Shown: in pieces, positions 44,871 to 55,715 of the stretch
How positions within the stretch are numbered: the stretch's first letter is position 1
Layout of the letters: each line of letters begins with the position of its first letter
Origin: Cubamyces lactineus
Lineage: Eukaryota; Basidiomycota; Agaricomycetes; Polyporales; Polyporaceae
DNA: 64,000 nucleotides
Direction: 5' to 3'
Assembly: GCA_022376465.1 (NCBI GenBank)
Contig: JACDTU010000003.1
Span: 1,302,001 to 1,366,000, forward strand
Notes under the pieces: generated by a model
Databases searched by the model: none
What the model saw: the letters and a program-made list of their open reading frames with translations, nothing else
What the model was told of the DNA's origin: nothing
Program-made: the position numbers and the translations under genes

Positions 44871-45366
44871 TTTGTCATGGATTCTACCCTATTGATATAT
44901 CCTCAAAAAGTACATCCCCTCTCTATTCGCCGTATGTATAGCTAGCATTGTACCCATACTAATACAGCCTTCGACATAGACGCAACCGTGAACGACGGTA
45001 CATGAGAGCACTGAGATCTAACATAGAGCAAGACAACAACATCTCATCGAGGAGTGCACGATCTGAATGCACGAGCGAGGAAGAAATTGCAAGTGAGCCG
45101 TTGAGACCACCTGCCCTGTCTAGACACCATCATATCCATCCGCACCCCGGGTACAAACATCCCTCCCTGAGAACCCTTGCACATTGCCTGCACACCTGTG
45201 CGGGATGACCGGCTCTGCCTGCTACGGACATCCAGCCCGAGTCTGGAGACAAAGTGCGGGAGCTCAGATAGGGTACTGGCCTTCGAGCTGCCTGCCCCCC
45301 AAGGCGAATCGAGGTCAACGCGTATCCCCAGAGTGACACAGCTAGGCTCTTAGCGCAATGGAGTAC
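44871..45366. other. Convergent intergenic region
   Basis: Shared 3' flank of COA3 (plus) and the RNase III gene (minus). It could hold an extra 3' exon of the RNase III gene (see that entry); otherwise no gene is seen. Confidence 0.45.
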
Positions 45367-46614
45367 TTACGGGACAGGGATGCCAAGCTTGACGAGGCCC
45401 TCCTTAGCAGCCTCGTTCCGCGCGGCCTTCTTCGTGCTCCCGCGCCCGCGCCCGAGGCACTCGCCGTCGACCATCGCGCGCACGATCCAGATGGGGGTCG
45501 TCTTCGTGCCCTCGCCCGCGCTATCCGAGTACACCCACTCGATCGCCTTGCACTGCTGCTGCAGGTGCTGGTTGAAGAGCGATAGATGCCCAATGCTCGT
45601 CGGCATCCGCGGTGGCGGCGTCGACCATGACTGCGGCGGGAGCCCGGCCTTGGTACCCAGCACGTCGTGGCCTTGCAGGCTTGGAGCTGTGACGTTGTAG
45701 GCGTAGTATGTCGTAGGAGGTATGGGGTAGGGCGGCTCAGGCGGCAGGCCGTGCTGGACGCGTACGATGCGATAGGCCACGGCGAGGAAGGGACGGAGCA
45801 GGGGGTGCAGCCAGGCTTTCACGGCATCGAGACCCTGGTCGAGATACAGCCCACCTACGAATGACTTGATGGATTGTCAGCTACGTCCTGGCACCCTATA
45901 CATGGCGCGCCGCGCATACCTCGAAGAGATCAGCTGCTCACGAGCCATGTCAGGTATCAGTGATGTTCAGGGCAGTAGCTCGCAGCGCGTACCTTGTATG
46001 TTGGCAGACGCCTGCAGGGTGATTGCCTGAGCGGGATGCATTCGCAGCCTCTCCGGCAGGCGATACTGGAGCGAGCTATTGCATTTGTCAATCTTCACCA
46101 TTGCCTCCTCCGACCGCGCGATGCTCACATCCATGCCAGAGTAGGATTGCCGACCACGAGGGCCCGGATTTTCTGCATCATTCGCCGGGTCGTCAGAGTG
46201 CCTCAGGCCGCGAGCGAACAGCCAAGTTCTGACGCTCACCGTGGACGGTCCAACGCGGAGACAAGGGTAGACTTCCCTCAAGAGGCCTGTAACGACCAAA
46301 CTCAAGACTGTATCTCCCAAGTGTTCCAGCCTACGTCGCGTGTTCAGGCCCGTAACCCGGTGGTATCAGCGCAGGAAGAGAGCACGCACGATTCATTGTC
46401 CGGGCTGGGATCGTCAGGCATGTCTTCGAAAACATGCGTGGGCCGTGCGAAGAAGCTCCGGTGTGTGAACACCTGGAGGCGCAGTGCCTCCGAGCGTATC
46501 TCCGGGAGTGGAGGAATCCCGTCGGGAAACTCTGGTCTGTGTGAGGCCCATCAGTCAGCTGCTGGTGCACTGCCTGCCATGTTTGTGGGTGTCGAAAGCT
46601 CACCTCAAGGGCAT
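45367..46614 (-). CDS. RNase III domain plus dsRBD protein
   Basis: A 295-aa protein with one RNase III domain (about 15-165) and a C-terminal double-stranded RNA-binding domain (about 228-295, ending in the KKAARNEAAKEGLVKLG helix). Seven exons: 46614-46604, 46536-46390, 46330-46240, 46172-46129, 46075-45993, 45933-45920, 45864-45367. The metal-binding acids are all present: Glu55 and Asp59 in SLEHLGDTVLSL, Asp127 and Glu130 in ADLFESFVGG. It may therefore cleave dsRNA, like Rnt1. The size and layout also resemble mitoribosomal mL44 (Mrpl3), but no clear transit peptide is visible. The first exon (11 nt) is the weakest part. The stop codon TAA lies inside a perfect CCC|GTAAGT donor, so a longer isoform is possible. 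Confidence 0.82.
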
Positions 46615-47180
46615 ACGCCCGTTGGGTATGTTTGGTCCTCGAGGAAGACCGATACCACTGGACGTGAATGGTCAGCACCTGCCCGATACAGAGTTCGCGG
46701 TGTGCGACATGGACATACTTGGGGGTCGATGTCATGCCCGTGCTTCGCTTGCACTTGCGATGTGGATAAATGCCGCACAAGCCTCTCTTGACGGCGATGG
46801 TACGCAGGAGAGCGGGTGACCTAGATCATGAGAATCGCCCTGGGATATATACGAGAGCGCTCCGGAGTGTTTGCGGAGCTGCATCGGACTCTGTTGAGTG
46901 AGGAGCTGAGAGACAAATCGTGCCGGAAGGTTCAGTCAAGGGGAGATGTGCATCCGTGAGATCTCCTGGGCTTCGTGCTAGCGCCACGGTCGATCCGATT
47001 GGCATTGCCGCTACGCGACTCCGGGGCGTTCGTGGTCGGAGGTACGCTCGCGTCGCAAATTGCGGCGTTCACTGGCGGCCGGCGTAGCTCTGGGTGGACG
47101 CAAAAGGATAGATAGCATAAGATACACGGACTACTGTAGTACATCAAACCTCCAAAACTTCTAGTATATCACAACAGGAT
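46615..47180. other. Tandem intergenic region
   Basis: 566 bp of promoter for the RNase III gene and 3' flank of PAPS reductase, both minus strand. No gene seen. Confidence 0.5.
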
Positions 47181-48164
47181 TCAGGCACTCGTCTGTACCG
47201 CGGGTGCGGTGCTAGCCGCGGGCGCAGACTCCTTCGCCTGTTCTCCGAGAGTCTTTTCTTTGAGCTGGAGTTGATGTCAGTGAACATACCCGGGGCGTGA
47301 GTCGTGAACATAACACACCTTCGCCTCGGCGGCAGCCTTCATCTTGAAGTAGTCCACATGCAGACCGCACTCCGTCTTATCCGCCTTGCCTGCCCAACGG
47401 CCCGCCCGCTCGCCCTGGTCGCCGTCCGCGCTCTTCGCGGTGCTGTGCCAGTCGCCGACACTCCGGTAGCCCTGGTCGAGCAGCTTGTTGCGCGGGACTT
47501 TGTTGGTGTCGACGTACCACTGGACGAAGGGGAACGTCCATGAGAACAGAGGGTTGAGCTTCAGCAGCCCGGTGCTGTCTACTTCCAGCGGCTGGAGGTT
47601 CGCCCGGTCTGCACCTTGCGATGCGCGGCGGCCTGTAATGACGGCCTTGACCCCGAGCTCCTCGTACGCTCGCCGGGCAGGCTCGACCTAGGCTTCAGGT
47701 TAGCGCCACGTACAAGGCGAGCGGTAGAAGCAGGTACATGCCTTCACAATATAGTCGTATGTCGTCTCATCGGCTTCCCAGAACTTCTGCCCGAACTTCT
47801 TCTCAAAGTCCTCCACCGTCTCGCAGCCATGGGGCTTGTAGACGTGCACATCTCGGTTGTACCGCTTCTTCACCTCTTCGACGAGCTCGTACGTCTCGGG
47901 GAAGTGGTACAGGGTGTCGATGAAGATGAGCGGAGGCGGGTTTTCCGTGATCTTCGAGAGCATGTCGATCGCGACGAGCCCAGTCAGACCGAAGGCGGTC
48001 GTTTGGTATAGGCCCGGGATGTGCTCAACGGCCCATGTGAGAATCTGCTCCGGGGTCAGGTCGCGCAGGTATGCATTGATGCGGTCTAGCTCCTCTTGCG
48101 AGAGAGGAAGCTTGAGCGGCTTGTCGAAGGTCGGCGTAGATGCGTCGGAGGTTGATGGGGACAT
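47181..48164 (-). CDS. MET16: PAPS reductase (3'-phosphoadenylylsulfate reductase)
   Basis: A 291-aa cytosolic enzyme that reduces PAPS to sulfite with thioredoxin, in assimilatory sulfate reduction toward cysteine and methionine. Three exons: 48164-47742, 47687-47319, 47264-47181. The nucleotide-binding core shows TTAFGLTGLVAIDML and PLIFIDTLYHFPETYELV, then VEPARRAYEELGVKAVITGRR. The catalytic Cys248 lies in the signature KTECGLHVDYF near the C-terminus, so the active site is complete; a short Ala/Thr-rich tail follows. The first intron appears to start with GC (AAG|GCATGT), the only site that preserves the conserved IVK-VEPARRAY junction. The length is close to yeast Met16 (261 aa). Confidence 0.95.
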
Positions 48165-49418
48165 GGCTGCTATAGATCAAGATACGCGCGGAAAATATAT
48201 AGGGGTACGCTGAGGTTTGTCGGCCAGAGACGATACACAGAATCGGTTCACAGCAGAAGACGACATGGACGACGGCGGGAGATATAAGACAGAGCGGAGA
48301 GGAGGAATGGGCGTGCGGAGAGTGATCGACACAATTTTGGCGACATCATCACGCCCGGCAACTCTCGCTGCATGATTCAGCATGCCCCACAAAAGTCACG
48401 CTCGTCCTCTCTGCAGCCAATCGCCCAAACGACGATTCACGAACGAGACAGACACGTCCACACAGCACGCATAGCCTGGCAGAAGACATTTGGAATACCA
48501 GCGCGCAGTGCATGCTCGGGCATCTGTCAACTTCACACGTCTGATGCGCTTCACAACCAGTTAGAATTGTACTGTTACGAGGTTCTACAAGCTTTCGGCC
48601 GCGGGAGGAGTCAAGAGGAGGCGCCACGAATTGTATTGTCGTCTCTTACTGATGCGCTGGAAAGTCCGAGATTATGAGGAGAACCGGACACAGGGACCGA
48701 AGGACAGAACCACTGAATAACACCGAACATAGGACCTCCTTGGTATGGTATGAACTGTCGAGGGTCCTGTAAGCCCAAAACGATAGAGCGGGAGCAAGGC
48801 GAATTCGGGTGCGTAAGGAGCATGCTCCCGGCCTTCACAGTTCTTAGCTAGTGTGAGGATAGACCAATCCTGAAGGGGTCAACACCAGTCAGTATTCGAT
48901 GGACAACGTACGCTCGAAGGAACCCTCCACGCTCAGATTGCAAATTACAACCGATCACCCAGCTACTTCGCCCGACCCTTTGGACGGCTTCTCCAGGGAG
49001 AAACCTGAACAAGGGATCGAGCAGCTGTTCCGTATGTTGCTTATTTTCCTCCTTATGCCCACTGCCTGCCAGATGGATTGAATGGACTTACCAATATGCC
49101 TCTGCACGTCGAGACGAACGATGCTCGGAAAGTCAAAGCAGGACACGCAGGGTCGCAGAGCAAGCCGTGTGACCGGATGATAACCTGGTTCAGTCGTTCT
49201 GTCGGAACAGTATAGGTCCTACCGCGCAACGGGGGCATACATAGCATGACAATGACCTGTGAGGTCAAGGTAGTTCGGGGCGACCGGAAGCAAGAGGTAA
49301 ACCTAGGACTCGAGGCAGATGATGGTGTTCAGCAGGGAGCCGAGGAGGTGAAGGACTACGATATCGAGGCTTCGAATTTGTCAATGAATCATATTTACAT
49401 AGGGTCTTCAATCTTCAA
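48165..49418. other. Intergenic region, possible small gene 48899-49215
   Basis: No firm gene. One weak plus-strand candidate starts at 48899 (MDNVRSKEPSTLRL), reaches a GTATGT donor at 49032, and could continue from 49073 to a TAG at 49215, giving about 91 aa. The intron would be only 41 nt, shorter than any other here, so I do not call it as a gene. Another protein-like frame (49246-49428) runs into the tRNA. Confidence 0.35.
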
Positions 49419-49505
49419 CCTCCGATAGCTCAGTTGGAAGAGCGCAAGACTGTAATGGGATACCAGCTCATCTTGAGGCCGCTAGTTCGATCCTGGCTCG
49501 GAGGA
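49419..49505 (+). tRNA. tRNA-Tyr (anticodon GTA) with intron
   Basis: A complete cloverleaf is readable. The acceptor stem pairs CCTCCGA (49419-49425) with TCGGAGG (49498-49504), and the discriminator is A505. The anticodon stem pairs CAAGA with TCTTG around GTA at 49452-49454. A 14-nt intron (about 49456-49469) follows the base 3' of the anticodon, the canonical position for eukaryotic tRNA-Tyr. The A box (TAGCTCAGTTGG) and B box (GTTCGATCC) are intact, so RNA polymerase III transcription is expected. Confidence 0.95.
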
Positions 49506-49508
49506 ACG

Positions 49509-49525
49509 TTTTTGTCTTCCTTTTT
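49509..49525 (+). terminator. RNA polymerase III terminator
   Basis: A TTTTT run starts 4 nt past the tRNA discriminator base, and a second T5 lies just beyond, the usual Pol III stop signal. Confidence 0.85.
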
Positions 49526-49715
49526 GTGACCCCGAAAATGAGCACGGTCCCGCTTGCGCGCAACGGCGAGCGTAAACGCAGAACCAACGGTGCCAACTAG
49601 ATTCCCCATGATCCAGGACTACCGTGGATTGAGCAGAGTATGCTAATGTACACTATCCGTACAATAAGTTACAGTCATACACATAATGACGCTCGAAAGT
49701 GGGGCGCGTTAGTAT

Positions 49716-50913
49716 TCACTTGCGCATCCTCTTCTTGAAGCGTTCCATGACCTATATCACAACAGATCCTCAGCTATGTGCCACCGCCGGCGATTTGAAT
49801 AGTACTCACGATTTCGTCTGTCGCCATCTGTGGTCTGTCCATAGGTCGTCGGACCTCATGGTCTTCGGGGTTGAGGCCCATCGCCTCGAGCTTAGCATCT
49901 CGCAAAATATCTGCGTCTGATTTGGCTTTGAGATTGGGCCGGTAGACTGTACGCGTATGAGCCTGGTTGACAGAGCGACAGGTGAACGTTGGCGCTTACA
50001 CCGTGCAGCGGCAAGGTGCGCTTCGTCGTCTTGCTGCCTTTGCTTCTCCTTGCGCTGTTCCGCAATCATGCGTTTCGCTTTCTCGGTCTCTTCGATGTTC
50101 TTCAACCGTGCGCTGATACGACTGTGAGCACTGAGACGCATGAGATGTGGAAGGGGCTGCGTACTCCATACCAAGGTCCACCTCGGGAATTGCAGTCAGC
50201 ATTGCTAGGCTGTTGGTGACGTTACCTTCCTCTTGGTCCTTCTTCTTTGTCTGCGTCTTGTACTTCTCCGTGATACGGAACACCTCAGCCAGTGGATCCG
50301 CCTGGCCCTCGTCTTTCTTCGGCTCTTCCTTCGCACCTCTCCGCAGTTTCATGTTCTCCTCTATATAAGCCATCCTGGAAAGATAATGTGAGCCGTGTCG
50401 TCACTGCACAATACGGGCGGCCTCACATGTGCTTGTCTACGTCGAGTGCATTGGTTTGCTGGGTGAAGTTGTTGGAGCGTACGACTTTCCGCGTCTTTGC
50501 CTCCGTATCCTCGGCATCCCTGCATATGCAACGCGGTCAAGGACATTGCCAAATATCGAAGTGCAGCATGCTCACTCGTCATCATGGTCCACAGGTGCCC
50601 CGGGCCTGAGACCAGCGACTACCTCCTCTTCCTTTACTCGTTTCCGTTTCTTCTTCAGGTCACCTTTCGACAATTTCGCCACGTCGATGCCCTCCCTAGC
50701 CTTTCTGAGTTTCCTGAGCTCGATGAGGTCTGCAATGCTGAGGTAACATACGCGACATTCAGTCAGAGCAGAGATACGAGTCCAGCCACCGAGGACTTAC
50801 TCGAGTTTCTCCTCCGCCTGGTCCTGAGACTCTTCCGGTATTGAAGGTTCATCCTCACGCTCGAGAGATACCTGTCGTATCCTAGGCTGCGGCCGGGAGC
50901 GTTTCTTGATCAT
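49716..50913 (-). CDS. Tls1/C9orf78 (Hep59) splicing-associated protein
   Basis: A 290-aa nuclear protein of the family with human C9orf78 and fission-yeast Tls1, which acts with the Brr2 helicase in splicing. Seven exons: 50913-50801, 50737-50576, 50519-50427, 50374-50165, 50121-50000, 49946-49810, 49751-49716; all close in phase. The start MIKKRSRPQPRIRQ is basic, followed by an acidic segment, IELRKLRKAREGIDVAKL, then DVDKHMMAYIEENMKLRRG, and the family hallmark MLTAIPEVDLGM followed by RLKNIEETEKAKRMIAEQ. The C-terminus (FYRPNLKAKSDADIL ... RFKKRMRK) is also conserved-looking and basic. The length equals human C9orf78 within one residue (289 aa). Confidence 0.93.
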
Positions 50914-51186
50914 GGCGCGAGCGGACGATGAGTTTGGTTCGGTGGATGGTGGAAGGAGTAGCGGGTTAGGTCGGCTGAAGTTGCAGCCACCTTCAGCTCT
51001 ATCAATCTCAATATTGATGGCTGTCACGTGGGGACTTCGCAAGCAAGCATGTACATCTCAGTCTGTTCACTGCCAAAGCTTGAACTTCAATTCGGGGTCA
51101 AAACATCCATGTTCAACCAGAAAGCGGTATACATGCATGAGATAGAGCTACAGGGGCTGCCCGAACCGGTGGCGAATCCAAATCAT

Positions 51187-52676
51187 CTACCGAGAATCGA
51201 CGGCGGGAGGTTCTGGACTGTGAGGAAGAGTAGGCACTGACGAAAGCCCAGCAATGTCATAATGACCTGAAGACGGAGGATCCGAAACCATGGTATCCAA
51301 AGATGATACTGGGGGTAAGCTGTCCGATGCCTCGTGTCCCGAGGACGTCGCGTTCGCCGGTGCGTCGTCAATCTGATGGGTCAGCAGGGACTCTGGCGGA
51401 CGAAGACCCCCGCGGCGTAAACGCGGGGCAACAACTTGCGGTCGCTCACTAGCACCGTCAGCGGCACTTGCAGACGACCCTGCAACGGGAGCTGCGGTCT
51501 CCGTAGATGGGGGTGTAGATGTCAAAGAATACCACAACTGCGATGAGCTCGGGCTGCGACTACCGGAGGGATCGTGGGCCGAATCTTCGGCCGCTGCGGT
51601 AGCTGTTGACCGCGCGTTGCCGCCTGTACTGCTGGACGTCGATGGCATGGAGCGACGACGTGCACTTGACCAGGGAGACATGGGATAGTACGCAAACATC
51701 GGGTCCGTGGTAGAATAGGACTCTGTGCCCCTGCGTGTCCCAGAGGCGATCGATCTACCTGTGGGCTCTGAGGATGAGTCCGCGCGCGGTCCATCTTCCT
51801 GTGTGTTGCTATTCCTGATAGTGGATCGGCGGCGAGCGGTAAACTCGGCGAAGTCCGCTAGTACCGAGCGAGGCCGCGGCAGGCGTCGTATTGAGGATTG
51901 GCGAGTGAGGGAGGCACCTGACCCGCTTGTACTAGTAGGCCATACTGACCGTGCTGACGGGGGAGGCTGTGTGGGGGGACCGCTCGGCAACCAGGCGCCA
52001 GTAGGTTCAGTGGGAAGTGTATGCGGCGGCGAAGGGAACGGTGCCGGTTCTGTTCGACGAGAGAGAGAGCCAGGAAGGTCGTCGGTAGAAGGGAAATATG
52101 CGTCGTATAGATCAGTGTTAATCCGCGCGCCTTCTAGAGGGCCAGAAGCTCCAAGCACGGTACCATATTCGTCCTCTCCATCCGACTCAGAAAGGATGTC
52201 ACGGAAGGTATTGTAGGACCTAGGTGGGAGGACGGGGAACCCACGCCGAGACCGATCTCGAAGGCTACTAGGACCGCGGTAGATGTGAAGAGGAGCTGCT
52301 TGCATGCGAAGCGTCTTGGCCGTCCTCTCAGATATGAGGCGGCGGTCTAATGGGTTGGGTCGCGTCCGACGTTCTGCCATTTCCTGTTCTCACAGTGTGA
52401 AATCTTGACACTCTTCCTTCGACTTAACGGGTGCGTACCTTGACCAGTACGTCTATCAAAGACGTTGTGAACGAGTCGCCCTCATCCAATTCCTCCACAA
52501 AGGTCTCGTAAGATATGGTAGCTGTTTCTTGCTCTGCGTTCATCCGCTTGACTGCTCCTTGGCTAAAAGGCCGTGAGGACGATACCGGGACAATAGCCGG
52601 AGACGAGTGCTCACACCAAGCTTTTGATTTTGTTGCGTAGCACCTCATCATGATGCTCTAAAGTCCTGTATGCCAT
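51187..52676 (-). CDS. Unrecognised disordered protein, 460 aa
   Basis: I do not recognise the family. Three exons fit: 52676-52615, 52562-52439, 52383-51187. The N-terminal 60 residues look helical (MAYRTLEHHDEVLRNKIKS, then YETFVEELDEGDSFTTSL), with a basic stretch RTRPNPLDRRLISERTAK. The remaining 370 residues are Ser/Pro/Thr/Arg-rich and probably disordered, with acidic patches (SESDGEDEYG). The third exon alone would give a 397-aa product from a Met at 52380. I prefer the longer form because both upstream introns (52-55 nt, with GTGAGC and GTACGC donors) close exactly in phase. It sits in tandem 273 bp upstream of the Tls1 gene and is divergent from TFIIB. The function is unknown. Confidence 0.68.
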
Positions 52677-53191
52677 ATGGTTGTTGAGCGGGTCAGAAAG
52701 TGTCCCGAAGATGAAGCACGAACCATTTGCCCATGGTGCAATTGAGAGAGATGGTGGCAGTGGTCAGAGTGCGAGATGCAGTGGCGTTACCGCGGGGAAA
52801 GGATACCTGGATAATAGGCGCCTTTCTCAGGTGCTGATTGGTTCCGAAGGTGAATTACTAATAACTTGCATAGAAAAGGTATCTGGATAAGTCCTGTTAT
52901 CAACCGCTTTGGTTGACGCTGGGACCGCACGCTTAGCTCACGCTTCTTGTCCCGAACCGTCACCACTCTCTCTCTTGGACCTCCTTTGGTGCCTTCAGCC
53001 GTCTTGCTTTGACTCGAACGCAGTGGTAAGTTTAATTCCAGGGCTACTCTGACGAATGATACGAAATCACTAGCCAGAGAAGTCGTTTATAACCCACCTC
53101 CCATCCGAGCAAGTCAGCTCAAGAGTTCTACCCAGTCCACGCTCATTCCCTTGCTCGTCGACCTTTGTCGCACCCGTAGCCCACACTTGCC
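52677..53191. other. Divergent promoter region
   Basis: 515 bp between the disordered-protein gene (minus) and the TFIIB gene (plus). No gene or clear core promoter motif seen. Confidence 0.5.
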
Positions 53192-54316
53192 ATGGCATAC
53201 TCTCAGCCGTTCCCCCTCGCACAGCCAGTGCAGAAAGTTCAACAACCGACGTTCGGTCCGGACCTCGCAGTCCGTCTCATCTGTCCGGAATGTCGAGACC
53301 CGAACCCCAACATCGTTGAGGAGTTCAGCAGCGGAGATCTTGTCTGTGGCACCTGTGGGCTAGTGTTGGGCGATAGAATCGTCGACACAAGGAGTGAGTG
53401 GCGGGTAAGTCGCTTTGGATCTCTTTGAGCTTCAAGATTGGACGTGGGCTGGCTCTCCTTACATCCTATCTAGACGTTCGCGAATGACGAGGGCGACGAC
53501 CCTTCGCGTGTCGGTGCAGCTTCGGATCCTCTTATGGAGGGTATGGAGCAGCTCGATACCACCATCTCGTTCAGGGACGGCGGCTCAGGCATAGCCCGAG
53601 AGCTGCAGCGCGCAGCTTCCCGTTCAGCGGCCAGCCGCTCGGAGCGGAACCTGTTGCAGGCCTTCCGTGACATCTCTAGCTGGTGCGATCAGTTTTCCCT
53701 GCCCAAAACCATCTGCGACATCGCGAAACAACTCTACAAGCGTTCAGACGAGGAAAAACTGCTGCGTGGGAAGCCGCTCGACGCTGTCATCGCCGCATGC
53801 ATCTTCATCGCTTGCAGACAAGCGCATGTACCACGGACGTTCCGCGAAATTTGCAACCTCACGCATGTCAGCAAGAAGGTTCTTGGGCAGTGTTACAAAG
53901 CCCTCGAGCAGGCTTTCAACCTCACCCCCGGTGCATCTCAGGACCGTCATCACACCGCACCCAGCGGCACGACGGGCGCCGAGGATCTGCTGGTTCGGTA
54001 CTGCAATCATCTCGATCTACCGCCCAACGTTCAGCCCATCTGCTCCGACATCATCGTCAAAGCGCGCGAGTTGGGTATTGCGGACGGTCGTTCACCTGTC
54101 TCAATCGCGGGCGGCGCAATCTACTTCACTTGCTGTTTGCTCGACAAACCCAAAACCGTCAAGGAGATCAGTACGGTTGCGGGCGTCAGCGAAGGTACGA
54201 TCAAGTTGGTGTACCGACTATACTATGCGGAGAAGGAGAAGCTGGTGAAGGAGGAGTGGATCAAGGACGGAAAGGCGAAGCTGGAACGGCTCCCTGTGGA
54301 GAGCGGGTCGAAGTGA
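53192..54316 (+). CDS. SUA7: Transcription initiation factor TFIIB
   Basis: A 351-aa general factor that bridges TBP at the promoter and RNA polymerase II, setting the start site. Two exons: 53192-53404 and 53474-54316. An N-terminal zinc ribbon (Cys31, Cys34, Cys52, Cys55; LICPEC ... VCGTC) leads to the B-reader region ([17 protein letters not shown]), then two cyclin repeats, about 115-205 ([15 protein letters not shown] ... [18 protein letters not shown]) and 220-320 ([15 protein letters not shown] ... [14 protein letters not shown] ... [14 protein letters not shown]). All landmarks are intact and the length matches yeast Sua7 (345 aa). The intron falls between the ribbon and the B-reader. 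Confidence 0.98.
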
Positions 54317-54501
54317 GAGGTGTTGAGGTGACCGATTGTACCATACCATGGTTACTAATAGTGCCGACAATATTGTATGTATATGTGTATGGACATGACA
54401 ATGGCAATATGTCATCAACATGCTTGAGCAATCCGTAAAGTCATGACATGCGGAAGTATGAGGTACACAGCTGAAGAAAACGACAACACCCAGGACGTCC
54501 A

Positions 54502-55715
54502 TCACCGCTTGCCCTTCTTGCCCTTACCGCCCTTGCTGCTACTGCCTTCCCTTGCTAGTGCAGCACTACCCTTGCCCTTGCTCGCGGTGCGGATGGCTTT
54601 CCTGACGTTGAGCACGTCCGAACCCCCGCTGCTCGATGCGGATTTTTTCGACTTCTTTGCGGCAGGCTCCTTATCGAGCTTGGCTAAGATAGCGAGATTG
54701 TGCGACTTTTCACTCTCAGCTGGCATTACCGTCGGCTCAAACTATGGAGGCTCGCTCGTCAGGCATCCGCACTGATCACTGATAGGAGAAGTCAACAACG
54801 TACCTTCCGCTTGACACCCTTGAGCTTCTTCTCGCCCTCCAGCGTACGGTCGAACTTGCCCATGCTAGCTGTACTTGTCCGGGTAACGGCTAGCGTCCTG
54901 TCGATCTGCTTTTTCCGCACCTCCGTTGGCGCGGGAGCGGCACTGGGGCCTTGGGCCTGAGCTGCACGAGCAAGGTTCTGCTGCCTCTGCTTCTCGTTCT
55001 TCGCGACACGAGCCTTGCGAGCGTCCCGGGCAACCTTGGCAGCATCATAGTCCACATCTATCGCAAACGCATGCAGATTCAGCCTGCGCTCGTCTATCCT
55101 GCGGGAATATGCAAACATACCGGCATTCGCAGGGACCTCCGTAAGCCACTGGGTCTCCTCCTTCTTGTTTGCGCCCTTCCATCCCCACCGGTCGACCCAC
55201 TCCTGCTTCTCCTCGTCCCAGACCTTCTTCTCTCTCCGCTTCTTCTGGATGCCCTTCGCCTTCGCAAACTTCTCCCACTTGGTGAGCGGTTTTGGCTTGG
55301 GCAGGGGCTTCGCACGCGGCAGTTGTGTTGTAGGTGCAGGGAGCTGGGCAAGGGGGCCGTCTGGAGAGGATGTTGTGGGAAGGGAGAAAAGAGAGGCGAT
55401 CAATGTTTGGACGCCGTCACGAGCTGTGGACATGAGGTATTCCTCCAAGTTTGCTCTACAAGGACGCAAGTGGTCAAATGAATTGTGCATTGATGATGTT
55501 GTGTTTAAGCAACTCACTCATAGCTCTCCGCATCGACCGGGTTGAGATCCGTTACGGTAAGGAACCCTGTGTCGACCTCTAGCGGAATCTCTTTCTCAAC
55601 CGTTACGGCTTTTCTAAACACATGGTGAAGTGCTTATAAAGATTTGGCCATTGTACAAGAAAGATTGTACGCACTGTTTAGCCTCATGCACTGCCAAAAT
55701 ATCCGAGACGTCCAT
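54502..55715 (-). CDS. RRS1: Ribosome biogenesis regulator Rrs1
   Basis: A 321-aa nucleolar protein which in yeast joins Rpf2 and the 5S RNP to build the 60S subunit. Five exons: 55715-55675, 55613-55518, 55455-55121, 55057-54804, 54741-54502. The family blocks are present: EIPLEVDTGFLTVTDLNP, ARDGVQTLIASLFSLP, PLTKWEKFAKAKGIQKK, then EEKQEWVDRWGWKGANK and VPANADVDYD. The C-terminal 80 residues are basic, with Lys-, Ser- and Gly-rich runs. The third intron (55058-55120) is 63 nt and free of stops, so the unspliced frame reads through and would add 21 residues; the spliced NADVDYD junction matches the family and is preferred. Confidence 0.95.

Noticed and set aside
46331..46780. 149-codon minus-strand frame over the RNase III 5' end
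   Set aside because: It is a different phase from the RNase III exons, which carry the conserved residues.
50690..50715. Apparent frameshift in the Tls1 gene
   Set aside because: It came from a copying slip while reading across a line break; rechecking against the frame gave an uninterrupted LRKLRKAREGID.
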